A stretch of 64,000 bases of DNA. It comes from an uncultured Verrucomicrobiota bacterium (GTDB lineage: Bacteria; Verrucomicrobiota; Verrucomicrobiia; Limisphaerales; UBA9464). Below, one piece after another: positions 1 to 11,100 of the stretch. Location of the stretch: positions 187,200 through 251,199 of the forward strand of contig CAIXUG010000069.1 of assembly GCA_903922605.1 (NCBI GenBank). The letters are read 5' to 3'. Position 1 is the stretch's first letter. Each line of letters begins with the position of its first letter. The position numbers and the translations under genes are program-made. The notes below the pieces were generated by a model. It saw only the letters and a list, made by a program, of their open reading frames with translations, ran no database searches and was not told where the DNA came from.

Positions 1-3000
1 CGCCGACCGGTTGTAAAGTTCGATGAACTCGGCATCGGTGACCGCCGGATGATACATGATCTCGTTCAGCACGACCTGGTTGCCCAGCGGCTCGAGGGCA
101 CCGGTGTAAATCACCTGGAAACTGCTTTCATCGCCCGCGACGGGATTGCCGAGACGATCCAGCCCGCGCACGACCAGGGCGTTCGTCACCCCGGCCAGGG
201 GCAGACTCAACTGCCAATGGCGGACATCGGTCCAGACCACGGGATACGTGATCCCGTTCACCTCGATGTCCTGCACCCCGACCGGTGCCAGACCGGTCAG
301 GACGAGGGGATTTTGCGCGGTGACGACGTCCGCGCCGGCCGAGGTGGTCACCGAAAAAGTCGTCGCCACTGTGTTCAGCTGGGCGAGGAGATAGGTGTGG
401 CGCGTGTTGATCCATGACTTCAGGGCGGTGGGTGAACTGGCGGCCAGGCCTTCGGTCTTGAAGGCCGCATACCGTGCGTCGATCAGTGGGTTGGCATTGG
501 GACTGTTCATCGCCCCGTTGGCGAGTTCCCCGAAGGCCCGCCACAGGGCCCGCCGGTAAATGGGGGCGGCCGCAAACTGGTTCATCGCCCCGTTGTCACC
601 GCCCGTGGTCTTGAACAGGTCGTCACCGCTCGGACCGTCCGAATAGTTGCCCAGGCCCAGCACGATGTTGTAGTCCCAGATGAAAAGGGTCCAACGGCCC
701 GATACGGGCTTGTAGGCGTACATGTTCTGACCGTTGCTGTTCAGGAAACTGTCCCAGTTTCCAACGGCGTGCTGGACCGCCATCGTGCGCAGCCATTCGT
801 CGGTATCAACGCTGCCATTCATCGCCTGGACGTAGGCGGCCTTCTGCGCCGCCGTCCCGACCGGCAAACCAGCCGTGTCGATCAGCTGAAAGACGTTGGT
901 GTAATCGTTGGCGGTGGCCTGGGCGTGCCGGGTCAGATAATTGACCCGGTAGCGGGCGAGCTTTTTCTTCCCGCCCGAGACGTAGTTGTTCAAGGTGCAC
1001 CAGCCCTGATTGTCGAAGGTCTGGCCATTGTCGGCGAACTCGAACCAGGGCTGGAGCTTGTAGAGATTGCCGTTGCTGTCGTTGGGGAAATGTTCGCCGA
1101 CGACGTCCGCGTCCGGCGTCTGGGTGTCCTCCATGAGGGCCGAGGGCTGGCGACGGTTGCCGTTGAAGAAGAAGTTCACATAGCGGCGGTAGTTCCAGGG
1201 CAACCCGAGGGAGCGGACCATCCCATAGGCCGTCTGTTCGCGCTGGAGGGTGTCATCCTCCCACGGGGCGTTCCCGGGCGCGTGAATCTTGTTGAAGCTG
1301 GTGGCGCCCAGGAACTGGTCGTCGCCCGGCATCTCGAACGAGTAATGGCAGTTGTTGTCGACGGGCGAACCGAAGCCCTGATGGTAAGGACTGCCGGCAA
1401 ACTTTCCTTCCACGTTGTAGATCACCCGCGAATTGCCATAGACGAAGGTGCCGTCATGCCGTTCGTTGCTGATCGAGGCGAGGCTCGTCCACAGGCTCAC
1501 CCGGGCCTGGGTCAGCCAGAAATGGTAGGTGCCAAAACTGCTGTTCAAGCCCGGCTCTCCAAAGCGTACCAGGCATTCCCGTGCGGGCGCGTCGGCAGGA
1601 AAGCGGGCAGTCACAGGAGTGGCGGCGTTGTCGCTGGCCACAATCTGAAAGGCGACCAGCGTACCCGCCGGCATCGGAGGAATTGTCCCGCTGAAAATCC
1701 CGTCCCCGGCCACGGCGTCGCCACCGGTGCCGTCATCGGTCATGGGCACATCGACGAGGGTCGTCGCGGGGTCCATCCGGTAGCTGAGTTTAATCTGGGA
1801 CAATCCGTCCGGATCATTGATGCGCGCAGAGACGACGACCGGCTGCTGGCCGGCCGGCAGCACCGGGAAGTGGGTGACCTCGGAAATCGCCGGGCCGGCA
1901 TTGTCCGTCCGCTGACTGTTGGGCGCTCCCGGCGTCCCCAGATTGGCCGGCAGCAGGAGCTCCCCGGGAGCCTCGGCATAATTGCCTTTCACCCGCAGCA
2001 GGATTTCCGGAAACCCGCGCAACCAGCGCACTTTGGCGCGCAGCGTGACGGTTTTTCCGGCCGTAAGCGCCTGCTGCAAGGGCACCCGCAGGTGATTGAC
2101 CAGGGTGTCGCCCCGGTCGGTCGCGTGGATGTGCAGACATTGGCCGCCGCCGAAGCCGCTGCCGCTCTCGAGGTGTGACTGGACGTGATCGCCCGTTGCG
2201 ATCCAGCCGCCGATTCCCGATTCGAAAGTGGAATTCGCCACCGACAACCTGTTGGTGCCGCTGTCGGTCTGGATGACCTCGACGTTATCGAGCAGGCATT
2301 CGCCTTCGCCGCTCATCGACACGTCCAACCGGTCGATGGGGGTGGCGCCCTGGGTCGCCCCGAGGTCCAGAACACTGGTGGCCTCGACGGTGGTCCAGGG
2401 AGCCTTGCCGGTATCATCGCTGTCCCCCCAGTTGGCCGCGAGGCGATGATCGGCGTGGGGATCACGCAGTTCCAGACTGCTGCCGCCGCCGTCGCTCCAA
2501 TGTCCCCAGCGACCGCCGAGCCCGTAGGTCACCTCGTCCAGAATGACCGCCACCTGATTGGTGGTCGCCGCACCCTTCTTGCCCAGGCTGACAAAGGGCT
2601 GGGGCTGGGCCAGAGCAACCCGTTCCCCGCTCCCGGAAAGCGAGCCGCCAAAATCCCCCACTGTGTTGGTGGGGTTCAGATTTGGATAGTTGGTCAGCAA
2701 CCGGCCGGCATTCCGGGCGACGACGAGGTATCCCTGCGGCTGCAACAGGGTGCCCGCCGGAAAGGTGAATTTGATGCCGTGGGCAAATTGCCAGCCGCTC
2801 AGGTCCACCGCGGCGGACCCCTGGTTGTACAATTCCACGTACTGGTCGTCCTTCAGACCACTGAGGGGTTTGACCATCAGTTCGTTGATGACCACATCCG
2901 CCACCCGCGCGGGACCATTGGGGTTCCCTGGCGTCGGGTTTTGCAGACGGTGGAACTCGGGCCCGCCATCGGGCACCCGGCCGGTGGCCACGCCCTGTTC

Positions 3001-5724
3001 CTGAGCCTCAAACGGCACCACATCCAAGATGGTCTGGGCGTCGGGCGTTTCAAAATAGAGCGTTTCCCCCGTCGGCTCGGGCGCGAAGCCCAGTTGGGAC
3101 ACGGTGAAGCTGACAAAACCCCGGGCGGGCAGGCTGGTCCCGGTCGGGATGACAAACCGGTTGGTGCCTGGAAAGTCCGTCAGCAGGCAGCCGGAGATAT
3201 CCACGGGCTGATTACCGTGATTATAGAGCTCCACATACCCGGTCTGCCCGGCGCCAGGGTTGACGAACAGTTCATTGATCACGACCTGTCGCCAGGGCCC
3301 CGGCCGATAGGCGTCCACCATTCCGGGCGAACCACCGAGGCTCTCGCTCAGCCCCCAGGCTTCCACAAATCCCTCCCCGTAACTCGGGCGCTTCAACACC
3401 AGGGAATGGCCGGTGCCATCGGCGGCCGTCGTCCAGGGGGGCAGGCTTTGGTAGGGCACTTCCAGATAGACGGCCGGAATGTTTCCATGGTCGAGCAACT
3501 GGATGACGCCCGAGACCAGCAATGGATTCGCATACGGGCCGAGCACACCCGAAAGGCCATAGGTCTGTTCCAGGTCGGCCGGCGACTTGGCGACGACCAG
3601 AAAGCCGCCGCCGGCAATGCTGGTGCCGGCGGGAAAGGCATAGCTGATATCGCCCGCCAGCTGGTAGCCGCTGATGTCCTCCGGCCACGGATTCGAATTG
3701 AACAGCTCAATAAACGCGAGATTCCGGCCATCCGCTCGCGGTGCCGCATGATACATGATCTCCGTAATGGTGAGGCCGGTCTTGCGACTCGTCGGCCCAG
3801 GCGGCTCGAAGGGCAACGGCGAGGCCGCCGCCACCGTGCCTCCGGCCGCACTGCCAAGCTGGTGGAACGTGGCCGTGGTCGCCTGGACTGCCGCGTGGCC
3901 CGCGGCGCTCAGGCCCAGGTAAACTGTTCCGGGCAGGGCCAGCGTCACCGAGCCTACCGGGGTCCACTCGCTGCCATCAAAGCCCGCATAACCGTTGACG
4001 GTGTTGCCCACCCGTTGCAGGCGGAGCCACGTCTGGGGGTGGTTCACCGGGAAGCTGCCGCTTTTCGCCGCGGCGGCCCCGGCCGAAAGACGGCTTTCAA
4101 AAAAGACCCCGTTCAAACTCGGCGTGGCCGTCATCGCCGCAAACCGGCTGCCGGCGTCGAGCGTCTCGCGCAACATCAGGCCAGCCTGCGCCCAGACGTC
4201 GCTGGGCAGCACACTTTCCACGCGGACTCTCCGATCAAAATCGCCGGTCACGGCCTGCCAGGCGAACTGTAGCTGGTCGGCCGTGCCCTCGGCCCCCTGC
4301 CCGGCCGAGCTGACGGCATAGCCGCCATCGGTCAGGGGCAAAACCGCGTCGGCCTGGGTCGGCGCGCCGATGCTCGCCGGCACCAGTTCGGTGGCCACAA
4401 AGGTCGCGGTCGTGTCTGGCGCCAGGGGATTGGCGGCGTGCGACCGGTCCGTCACACCATTGACGGTCACGGTGTAGCTGACGCCCAGTTGCAGCGGCGA
4501 GGTGGTTAGGATAATGGTGCGGGGATCGGAACCAAACGCGGCTGCGGAGACGGTAAGGCCGGCGTTGAGCATATAATTGGCCGCCAGCGTCGCGGCCGGT
4601 GCGGCCAGTGCCTCACTGAAGGTGAGCTGGATCGTAACTGCATCCAGGTTCACGGCGCTGATCAGGGTGGGAGGCGTCACATCGGGAACGACGGTGAGGA
4701 CGGCCGGGGCGGCATTGGTCGAACCGAGCCGGTTGCTCAGGACCGCGCTGAAGACTGACTGATCATCGGCCAGGGTCACCGGTCCGTAGTTCAGGACCGT
4801 GTTGGTGGCATTGGGAATCGCCTGTCCCGCAAGCTGCCACTGCGCCGTGACCAGAGCGGGGTTGGCCAGCTGCACTGCAAAAACGGCGGTCTCACCCTCC
4901 ATCACCGTCACATTGGTCGGCTGTTGCACGATCGCAGGTGGCGCGTGTACCGCGACCTGCTCAAAGGTGGTGCCGACAAAGAGATCATCCATCCGGATGA
5001 CACCCGGAGCACCCGTGCTGCTGTTGGAAAGTCCGGGCCGGAGATTGATCGCGGCAATTGCCTGCTGGGCGCCTGCCGGCGGGTCCGTCGCCGTCACACT
5101 GTCACTGGCCTCCGAGGTGGGGTTGAGCCACAGCGTGGTGTTACCCGTTGTCAGATCGTATTTTACGACCACCGGGTAGGAAACATTCAGTTGCAAGTCC
5201 AAAGGGAATTCGACGCTGTTGGCCTGGCTCCAATTGGCGTTGGCGACTGACAGCCGGAACATTCCCGGAGCAGCCCCATCGGTATCCGCTCCGACCCGGC
5301 CGTAGAACGTCGTCCCATTGGTGGCCACGCTCAGATTCAGGAAATAGGAGCCGGTGTCGGTAAGGGGGAGCGCCGTCCAGGTGGCGTCGAACGCGTAATA
5401 GGCCACCGAGTTACCAGAGGTGGTAAACGGAATGTCAATTGCCCGGCTGACCTTCTCGAGTCCCGCCGTCAGGTCACCCTGGTTGATGACCGCGGTGCCA
5501 TTGGAGATGTTGAAGGCGGTGCCGGCGGTTTGAACCGTCCACAGGCCCCCGGAAACCTTGGTGATCTCCCCGTCGGGATAATTGAATCGCTCGACAAGTG
5601 TCTGGGCCCGAACACCCACCGTGGCCAGCCAGAGCCCGCCAATCATCACCAGCCAGGCCAGACCCAGGCCGGGTCCAAGCCGGACAGGACGGGACCGGGC
5701 CGCTGGGTGCAAAGAGGAAGGCAT
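1..5724 (-). CDS. Giant exported lamin-tail-domain / CotH-like protein (3' end outside window)
   Basis: The frame is open from an ATG at 5724 to the left edge, giving at least 1908 residues without a stop. The N-terminus (residues 1-42) is an Arg-containing stretch, a hydrophobic segment and VRAQ, a plausible Sec signal. After it come a jelly-roll-like region, an Ig-like region and an SbsA-type Ig domain (VTPPTLISAVN). Lamin-tail motifs of the form 'INExM...FIELYN' occur near residues 651, 812, 942 and again at the window edge (EIMYHPAVTDAEFIELYN). A CotH-like stretch lies near residues 1418-1708 (FNKIHAPGN, ALMEDTQTP, LFIWDYN). Such proteins are common in Verrucomicrobiota and Planctomycetota and are thought to be surface or secreted. 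The CotH call is weaker than the lamin-tail call. Kinase activity is not claimed, and the C-terminal anchor cannot be seen. Confidence 0.82.
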   Translation of the reverse strand, partial: MPSSLHPAARSRPVRLGPGLGLAWLVMIGGLWLATVGVRAQTLVERFNYPDGEITKVSGGLWTVQTAGTAFNISNGTAVINQGDLTAGLEKVSRAIDIPFTTSGNSVAYYAFDATWTALPLTDTGSYFLNLSVATNGTTFYGRVGADTDGAAPGMFRLSVANANWSQANSVEFPLDLQLNVSYPVVVKYDLTTGNTTLWLNPTSEASDSVTATDPPAGAQQAIAAINLRPGLSNSSTGAPGVIRMDDLFVGTTFEQVAVHAPPAIVQQPTNVTVMEGETAVFAVQLANPALVTAQWQLAGQAIPNATNTVLNYGPVTLADDQSVFSAVLSNRLGSTNAAPAVLTVVPDVTPPTLISAVNLDAVTIQLTFSEALAAPAATLAANYMLNAGLTVSAAAFGSDPRTIILTTSPLQLGVSYTVTVNGVTDRSHAANPLAPDTTATFVATELVPASIGAPTQADAVLPLTDGGYAVSSAGQGAEGTADQLQFAWQAVTGDFDRRVRVESVLPSDVWAQAGLMLRETLDAGSRFAAMTATPSLNGVFFESRLSAGAAAAKSGSFPVNHPQTWLRLQRVGNTVNGYAGFDGSEWTPVGSVTLALPGTVYLGLSAAGHAAVQATTATFHQLGSAAGGTVAAASPLPFEPPGPTSRKTGLTITEIMYHAAPRADGRNLAFIELFNSNPWPEDISGYQLAGDISYAFPAGTSIAGGGFLVVAKSPADLEQTYGLSGVLGPYANPLLVSGVIQLLDHGNIPAVYLEVPYQSLPPWTTAADGTGHSLVLKRPSYGEGFVEAWGLSESLGGSPGMVDAYRPGPWRQVVINELFVNPGAGQTGYVELYNHGNQPVDISGCLLTDFPGTNRFVIPTGTSLPARGFVSFTVSQLGFAPEPTGETLYFETPDAQTILDVVPFEAQEQGVATGRVPDGGPEFHRLQNPTPGNPNGPARVADVVINELMVKPLSGLKDDQYVELYNQGSAAVDLSGWQFAHGIKFTFPAGTLLQPQGYLVVARNAGRLLTNYPNLNPTNTVGDFGGSLSGSGERVALAQPQPFVSLGKKGAATTNQVAVILDEVTYGLGGRWGHWSDGGGSSLELRDPHADHRLAANWGDSDDTGKAPWTTVEATSVLDLGATQGATPIDRLDVSMSGEGECLLDNVEVIQTDSGTNRLSVANSTFESGIGGWIATGDHVQSHLESGSGFGGGQCLHIHATDRGDTLVNHLRVPLQQALTAGKTVTLRAKVRWLRGFPEILLRVKGNYAEAPGELLLPANLGTPGAPNSQRTDNAGPAISEVTHFPVLPAGQQPVVVSARINDPDGLSQIKLSYRMDPATTLVDVPMTDDGTGGDAVAGDGIFSGTIPPMPAGTLVAFQIVASDNAATPVTARFPADAPARECLVRFGEPGLNSSFGTYHFWLTQARVSLWTSLASISNERHDGTFVYGNSRVIYNVEGKFAGSPYHQGFGSPVDNNCHYSFEMPGDDQFLGATSFNKIHAPGNAPWEDDTLQREQTAYGMVRSLGLPWNYRRYVNFFFNGNRRQPSALMEDTQTPDADVVGEHFPNDSNGNLYKLQPWFEFADNGQTFDNQGWCTLNNYVSGGKKKLARYRVNYLTRHAQATANDYTNVFQLIDTAGLPVGTAAQKAAYVQAMNGSVDTDEWLRTMAVQHAVGNWDSFLNSNGQNMYAYKPVSGRWTLFIWDYNIVLGLGNYSDGPSGDDLFKTTGGDNGAMNQFAAAPIYRRALWRAFGELANGAMNSPNANPLIDARYAAFKTEGLAASSPTALKSWINTRHTYLLAQLNTVATTFSVTTSAGADVVTAQNPLVLTGLAPVGVQDIEVNGITYPVVWTDVRHWQLSLPLAGVTNALVVRGLDRLGNPVAGDESSFQVIYTGALEPLGNQVVLNEIMYHPAVTDAEFIELYNRSA

Positions 5725-5887
5725 GGGGAAATCCTAGCCAATTTCAAGCCATCACAGATGAAATAAGCGTCATAATGTGGATCAAAATCCATTGCGGCTC
5801 AGCCCCGGTTGGCCTTCGCACGGCGGCCTGGCAGTGCCGAGCCTCCCTCTCGGGCCCAACTCGGCAGCGGCCACCCCAACGCGTCGT

Positions 5888-6862
5888 CTACATCACCCGG
5901 TCCAGCAACGGCTCGTGGCGGACGAAGCGCTCGAGGTTCTTCAGGAAGTGACGGACGAGGGTCTTTGCCTCGCCCGTATGCCCACCGGCCACGTGCGGGG
6001 TGATGAAACAGTTCGGTTCCGCCCAGAGCGGATGGCCTTCGGGCAGAGGTTCCGGTTCGGTGACGTCCAACCAGGCGGCACCGAGCCGGCCCGACCGCAA
6101 AGTGGCCAGCAACGCGTCCTGATTGACCGTCGCTCCGCGACCGATGTTGTAGAAGGCTGCTCCCGGCTTCATGCCGGCGAACCGGGCCTCATCGAAAAAC
6201 CCGCACGTTTCCTCGCTCTCGGGCAGGATGTTCACCACATGGTCCGCCGCCGCCAATGCGGTTGCCAAACCCTCCGCCGTGACCACCGGCACAATCTCAT
6301 CGCCCCGCGCCTGGCGGCGATGGGCGATGATTTTCACGTCGAAAGCGTCGAGCAGTTCCGCCAGTCGCCGGGCGATGGCGCCGTAACCGACGAGCAGCAC
6401 CGTCTCGTCACGCAGCGTCCTGGAATTGCTGCGCACCGCCAGCCATTCGGCGGTGCCGTTGGCAGCCCGCGTGCGCAGCCCAAGGGGCAGCTTGCGAGCC
6501 TGCGCCAGCATGAAACTCAGCACATGTACGGCACAGGCCTCATTGTACACCTCGGAGCTGTTGGAAACCGCGATCCCGCGCGTGTTGGCCAGTTCACGAA
6601 ATTCAGGGGTGTCGTAGCGGGTGATGCCCGCCGAACTGATATGCACCCAACGAAGCCGCTGTGACTCCCGGATGGCCTCCAGATCGGGCTGGCCGAAGGC
6701 CACCTCCACGGTGCCGAACTGCGGATCAGGTTCTCCCTTGGCCAAAACGGAGCTGATCGGATTCGCCGGGAAAACCAGCTCATGCCGGATCGTCCCCGCC
6801 CGCAGCAGGTCCAACGCTTCTGGCGGCATGGCCAGATCGACATAGATACGAAGGGCATCCAT
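5888..6862 (-). CDS. D-2-hydroxyacid dehydrogenase
   Basis: A 324-residue protein of the NAD-binding D-isomer-specific 2-hydroxyacid dehydrogenase family, which interconverts 2-oxoacids and D-2-hydroxyacids in the cytoplasm. The Rossmann motif is GYGAIARRL (159-167), with Ala in place of the third Gly. The catalytic set is visible: Arg242 in NIGRG, an acidic cluster at 269-271 in VTEPEP, and His290 in ITPHVAGG. Length is normal for the family. The start is the ATG at 6862, without an obvious Shine-Dalgarno. It lies on the same strand as the alcohol dehydrogenase about 100 bp upstream. A GC-rich hairpin (5835-5866) without a T-run follows the stop. The substrate cannot be read from sequence. 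Confidence 0.9.
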   Translation of the reverse strand: MDALRIYVDLAMPPEALDLLRAGTIRHELVFPANPISSVLAKGEPDPQFGTVEVAFGQPDLEAIRESQRLRWVHISSAGITRYDTPEFRELANTRGIAVSNSSEVYNEACAVHVLSFMLAQARKLPLGLRTRAANGTAEWLAVRSNSRTLRDETVLLVGYGAIARRLAELLDAFDVKIIAHRRQARGDEIVPVVTAEGLATALAAADHVVNILPESEETCGFFDEARFAGMKPGAAFYNIGRGATVNQDALLATLRSGRLGAAWLDVTEPEPLPEGHPLWAEPNCFITPHVAGGHTGEAKTLVRHFLKNLERFVRHEPLLDRVM

Positions 6863-6968
6863 CGTGTTGGTGACAATCGCGTTTCAGCGGTCAAAAACAA
6901 CGCAAGAAATCACCTGCCGTCCATTAGGTCGCATGGCTGAACCGACAACCATCAGCCACACTCGCCGG

Positions 6969-7985
6969 TCACTTTCCCATGGTCAGCACCACCCGAAAGC
7001 GGGCCTTGCCGCTCTCCATGCGCTCATAGGCTTCGGCGACCTTTTCCAGAGGGTACACCTCGTTCATGGAGCGCACGCCCGAAAGGACGCTGAAATGGAG
7101 CGTATCCTGCGAATCGGCCGCCGTGCCCGAGTACCAGCCCTTCACCGAGCGGCGACCGGAAATCAGCACCAGCGGCGACACGGTCAGGGCTTGCGCCGCT
7201 CCGATGACGACCAGCGTGCCATTCAGACCGAGACCGCCCTGTACCGCGCCCATCGCGTCGCCGTTGGTCACCGTGGCAAGGATGGCCCGGGCACCGCCCA
7301 ACTTCTGCAGCTCAACCGAGGAATTTTGCGCCTGACTGTCGATATAATGATGCGCCCCCAGTTTTCGCGCGAGCGGTTCCTTGTCCGCCCCCCGAGCAAT
7401 GCCAACGGTCTTGAAGCCCATTTTCACCGCATACTGCACGCCGAGGTGGCCGAGCCCGCCCAGCCCCAGAATGGCCACCAGGTCGCCCGGCCGGGCACCG
7501 CTGTTGCGGAGCGCGTTGTAGGTCGTGATGCCGGCGCACATCAGCGGCGCCGCCTCAACCGGTGAGAGGTCATCCGGCACCAGCGCCACGGCGATGGCGG
7601 GCGCAACCATGTATTCCCCGTAGCCGCCATCGAAAGAAATGCCCGTGACCTGAAGCACGGCACAGCCGAAGAAATCGCCATTGCGACAGGCGTCACACTG
7701 GCCGCAGTGCCCGCCATGCCAGCCCACGCCGACACGCTGGCCGGTTTTCCATTGGGTAACGCCCGCACCCACGGAATCCACGATGCCGACGACCTCATGG
7801 CCGGGCACACGTGGGTATTGCAGGCCGGGCCAATGACCTTCCTTCACCAGTGAATCGCTGTGGCAGATGCCGCACGCCTGAACCTTGATCCGGATCTGTC
7901 CCGCCGTCGGCGAGGGGATTTCGCGCTCGACGATTTCAAACTTTCCGCCGGGTTGGGTGATTTGGGCGACACGCATCGTAGGCAT
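6969..7985 (-). CDS. Zinc-dependent alcohol dehydrogenase (MDR superfamily)
   Basis: With the ATG at 7985 the protein has 338 residues, typical of AdhA/AdhP-like enzymes; an ATG at 7976 is nearly as good. The catalytic zinc signature is CGICHSD (Cys41) with GHE (His63-Glu64), and a further Cys lies in LMCAGITTYNAL. The structural zinc lobe has four cysteines (94, 97, 100, 108). The nucleotide motif is GLGGLGHLG. It should reduce aldehydes or oxidise alcohols with NAD(P). The frame stays open to 8141, but the extra upstream residues do not look like this family and the shorter start was chosen. Its neighbour is another oxidoreductase, and no regulator lies beside it. Confidence 0.92.
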   Translation of the reverse strand: MPTMRVAQITQPGGKFEIVEREIPSPTAGQIRIKVQACGICHSDSLVKEGHWPGLQYPRVPGHEVVGIVDSVGAGVTQWKTGQRVGVGWHGGHCGQCDACRNGDFFGCAVLQVTGISFDGGYGEYMVAPAIAVALVPDDLSPVEAAPLMCAGITTYNALRNSGARPGDLVAILGLGGLGHLGVQYAVKMGFKTVGIARGADKEPLARKLGAHHYIDSQAQNSSVELQKLGGARAILATVTNGDAMGAVQGGLGLNGTLVVIGAAQALTVSPLVLISGRRSVKGWYSGTAADSQDTLHFSVLSGVRSMNEVYPLEKVAEAYERMESGKARFRVVLTMGK

Positions 7986-8183
7986 GGGGATAAATTGGGT
8001 GTTTTGAACGGACACCGACAGTTTAGCAGCGTATGGCCCGCTGACAACGGCGGTAAAATCTGGGTAGGGAGGGCGCGCTGCGCCGTTCCCCGTCACGCAG
8101 CGCAGCGTCAGGTGACGGAACGAACGCCCAGGCGTATGCACGGTTCTCCCGCCCTTTCATGACGAAGCCCTCGATCCCCCCGC

Positions 8184-11100
8184 TCAGGCAGGCCGCCGCA
8201 GGTCCAATGTGAACGGGAAGTCCGGGTTGATCGCTTCCGTGGGCGGGACGAACCATCGCTGGGTGGCTCCCTGCGCGGTGAAGCGGGCGAGGCGACGGCT
8301 TTCAGCCTCGTAGCTGTTCACCGGGAAGCTGTCGTAGCTGCGTCCGCCGGGATGTACGACATGGTAGGTACAGCCCCCGAGTGAGCGCTGGTTCCACGTG
8401 TCGTAGAGGTCGAACACCAGCGGCGCATGCACCGGGATGGTCGGCTGGAGGCAGTTGGGCGGCTGCCACGCGCGGTAGCGCACACCGGCGACGGACTCGC
8501 TGTTGGTGCCGGTGGGATGCAGCGGCACGCGGCGACCGTTGCACGTGAGTGCGAAACGGTCACCGGCGAGGCCCCTGGCTTTCACCTGGAGGCGTTCCAG
8601 CGAGCTGTCCACATAGCGGACAGTGCCGCCGCCGGCATTTTCCTCGCCGAGGACGTGCCACGGTTCCAGCGCGGTGCGCAGCTCGACGTGGACGTCGCGC
8701 TGGGCAAAGTCGCCGATCCGCGGGAAGCGGAACTCGAAGTGTGGCTTGAACCAGTCCGCCTCGAATGGATAGCCGGATTCGCGCAGGTCCCGGATGACGT
8801 CCGCGAAGTCGTTCTCGCAGAAGTGCGGAAGCATCCAGCGGTCGTGGATGTCGGTGCCCCAGCGGACGATCCCGTTATTGTAGGGCTCCTGCCAGAACTT
8901 GGACACCAGTCCGCGCAGCAGCAGGTGCTGCGCAAGGCTCATGCGGGCGTGCGGCGGCATCTCAAAGGCGCGCATCTCGACCAGCCCGAGGCGGCCGCCG
9001 GGACCATCGGGCGAGTAGAGCTTGTCGATGCTGAACTCGGCGCGGTGGGTGTTGCCGCTGGAGTCGATGAGCAGGTTGCGGAACAGGCGGTCCACCAGCC
9101 ACGGCGGCGTCCACTGGCCCGGCCCGGGCAGCTGCTTAAAGGCGATATCCAGCTCGTACAGCGAGTCATTGCGCGCCTCGTCCACGCGTGGCGCCTGCGA
9201 AGTTGGTCCGAGGAAGAGGCCGCTGAAGATCCAGCTGAGCGAAGGATGATTCTGCCAGTAGGCCAGCAACGAGCGCAGCAGATCGGGCCGGCGCAGGATC
9301 GGTGAATCCGCCGGGGTCTCGCCGCCGATCAGGATGTGATTGCCACCGCCGGTGCCGGTATGGCGGCCATCGACCATGAACTTCTCGGTGCCGAGCCGGG
9401 TCTGACGGGCTTCCTCATAAAGCACGGTCGTGCGCTCAACAATCTCACCCCAGGTTTTGCTGGGGTGCATGTTGACCTCGATGACGCCGGGATCAGGCGT
9501 GACCGCGAGCTTGTTGAGGCGCGGATCGCGCGGCGGGGCTTCCCCCTCCAGGATGACGGGGAGGCCCAGCTCGGTGGCCGTGGTCTCAATGCCGGCCACG
9601 AGATCGAGGTAATCCTCAGTGGTCTCGACCGGTGGGAGGAAGATGTGCAGTCGGCCATGGCGCGGCTCGACGCACAGGGCGGTGCGGATGATCCACGGCG
9701 CGCTCTCCTGCGCGGCCGGGCGGCGTGTCGGATCAAGGTCGCGATCCAGCTCCTTGCGCCACTTGCCTTCCTCCGCCGACAACTCCTGCGGGCGCTGGCC
9801 CGGACCGAAGCCCGGGGCAGTCGGTGCGCCGGCACCGGTAACGAAACGCTGGCCGGACAATTCGGGCCGGGCCTTGTAGGGAAACTCCACCGGCAGCGGC
9901 GGCAGCTTCTTCAGCAGGTCGGGCTGGTGTAGCCACGGGTAATCTTTCTCCGCGACCCATGGGATGGAGTCGATCGGTAGGCGCAGCCCCATCGGCGAGT
10001 CGCCGGGGATCAGCCAGAGGGTGTCGTCGTCGCGCAAGAACCACGAGCCGGAGATCCAGCCGCGCTCGCCGCCAAACACGCCGCTCTTCAGCGGCAGTGA
10101 GTATCCAACCACTTCGCCCAGTCCCTGCTGGAACAGGCGGGCGAGGCGTTCGCGTTCCTGCTTGTCCTTCAGGTTGGCCTTGTCCGGTGTGACGTTCGAC
10201 GGCAGCCGACGCTCCTTCCACGTGTAGTAAAAGATGTCCTCGTAACCCGGCAGCAGGTTCTTGGGATCGACCTCCAGCACCTGCGCAAGGCGGGTGGCGA
10301 GGGCCTTCGCCTCTTTCGCACCGTGGCCGTAGTCCTTCGACTCGTCGGCGATGAGCGAATCATCCTTCCAGATGGGCACGCCATCCTTGCGCCAGTAGGC
10401 GGCCAGCGCATAACGCGGCAGCGGCTCGCCGGGATACCACTTGCCCTGCCCGTAGTGCAGCATCGCGCCGGGGGCGAACTTGTTCCGTAGCCGCTTGATG
10501 AGCGTGCCGGAGAGTATCCGCTTCTTCAGCGACATTGCCGTGAAGTTCCACTCGGGACCGTCCGGATCGTCGATGGAGATGAACGTCGGTTCGCCGCCCA
10601 TCGTGAGACGCACGTCGTGCTTCTCCAGGTCCTCGTCGATGGCGTGACCGAGCAGCTCGATGTCCTCCCATTGCTCGTCGGTGTAGGGCTTCGTGACGCG
10701 CGGTGACTCGTAGATGCGCGTGACCGTCATCTCATGGACGAGTGTGGATTCGCATTCGTCCACGGCCCCGGTGACCGGCGCGGCGCTGGCCGGCTCCGGT
10801 GTGCAGGAGAGCGGGATGTGCCCCTCGCCTGCGAGCAGGCCGCTGGTCGGATCAAAGCCGATCCAGCCCGCGCCGGGCAGGAAGACTTCGCACCACGCGT
10901 GCAGATCGGTGAAATCCACCTCGGTGCCGCTCGGACCGTCCAGCGACTTCACATCGGACTTGAGCTGGATGAGGTAGCCGCTGACAAAGCGCGCCGCAAA
11001 GCCCATTGAACGCAGCGTCTGCACGAGCAGCCAGCCCGTGTCGCGGCAGGAGCCGAGCGCCAGGGTGAGCGTCTCCTCGGGCGTCTGCACGCCGGGTTCC

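Noticed and set aside
769..4272. Two long plus-strand open frames over the lamin-tail/CotH gene
   Set aside because: They overlap the continuous minus-strand frame with signal peptide and recognisable domains; their translations show no family features. High GC creates such shadows.
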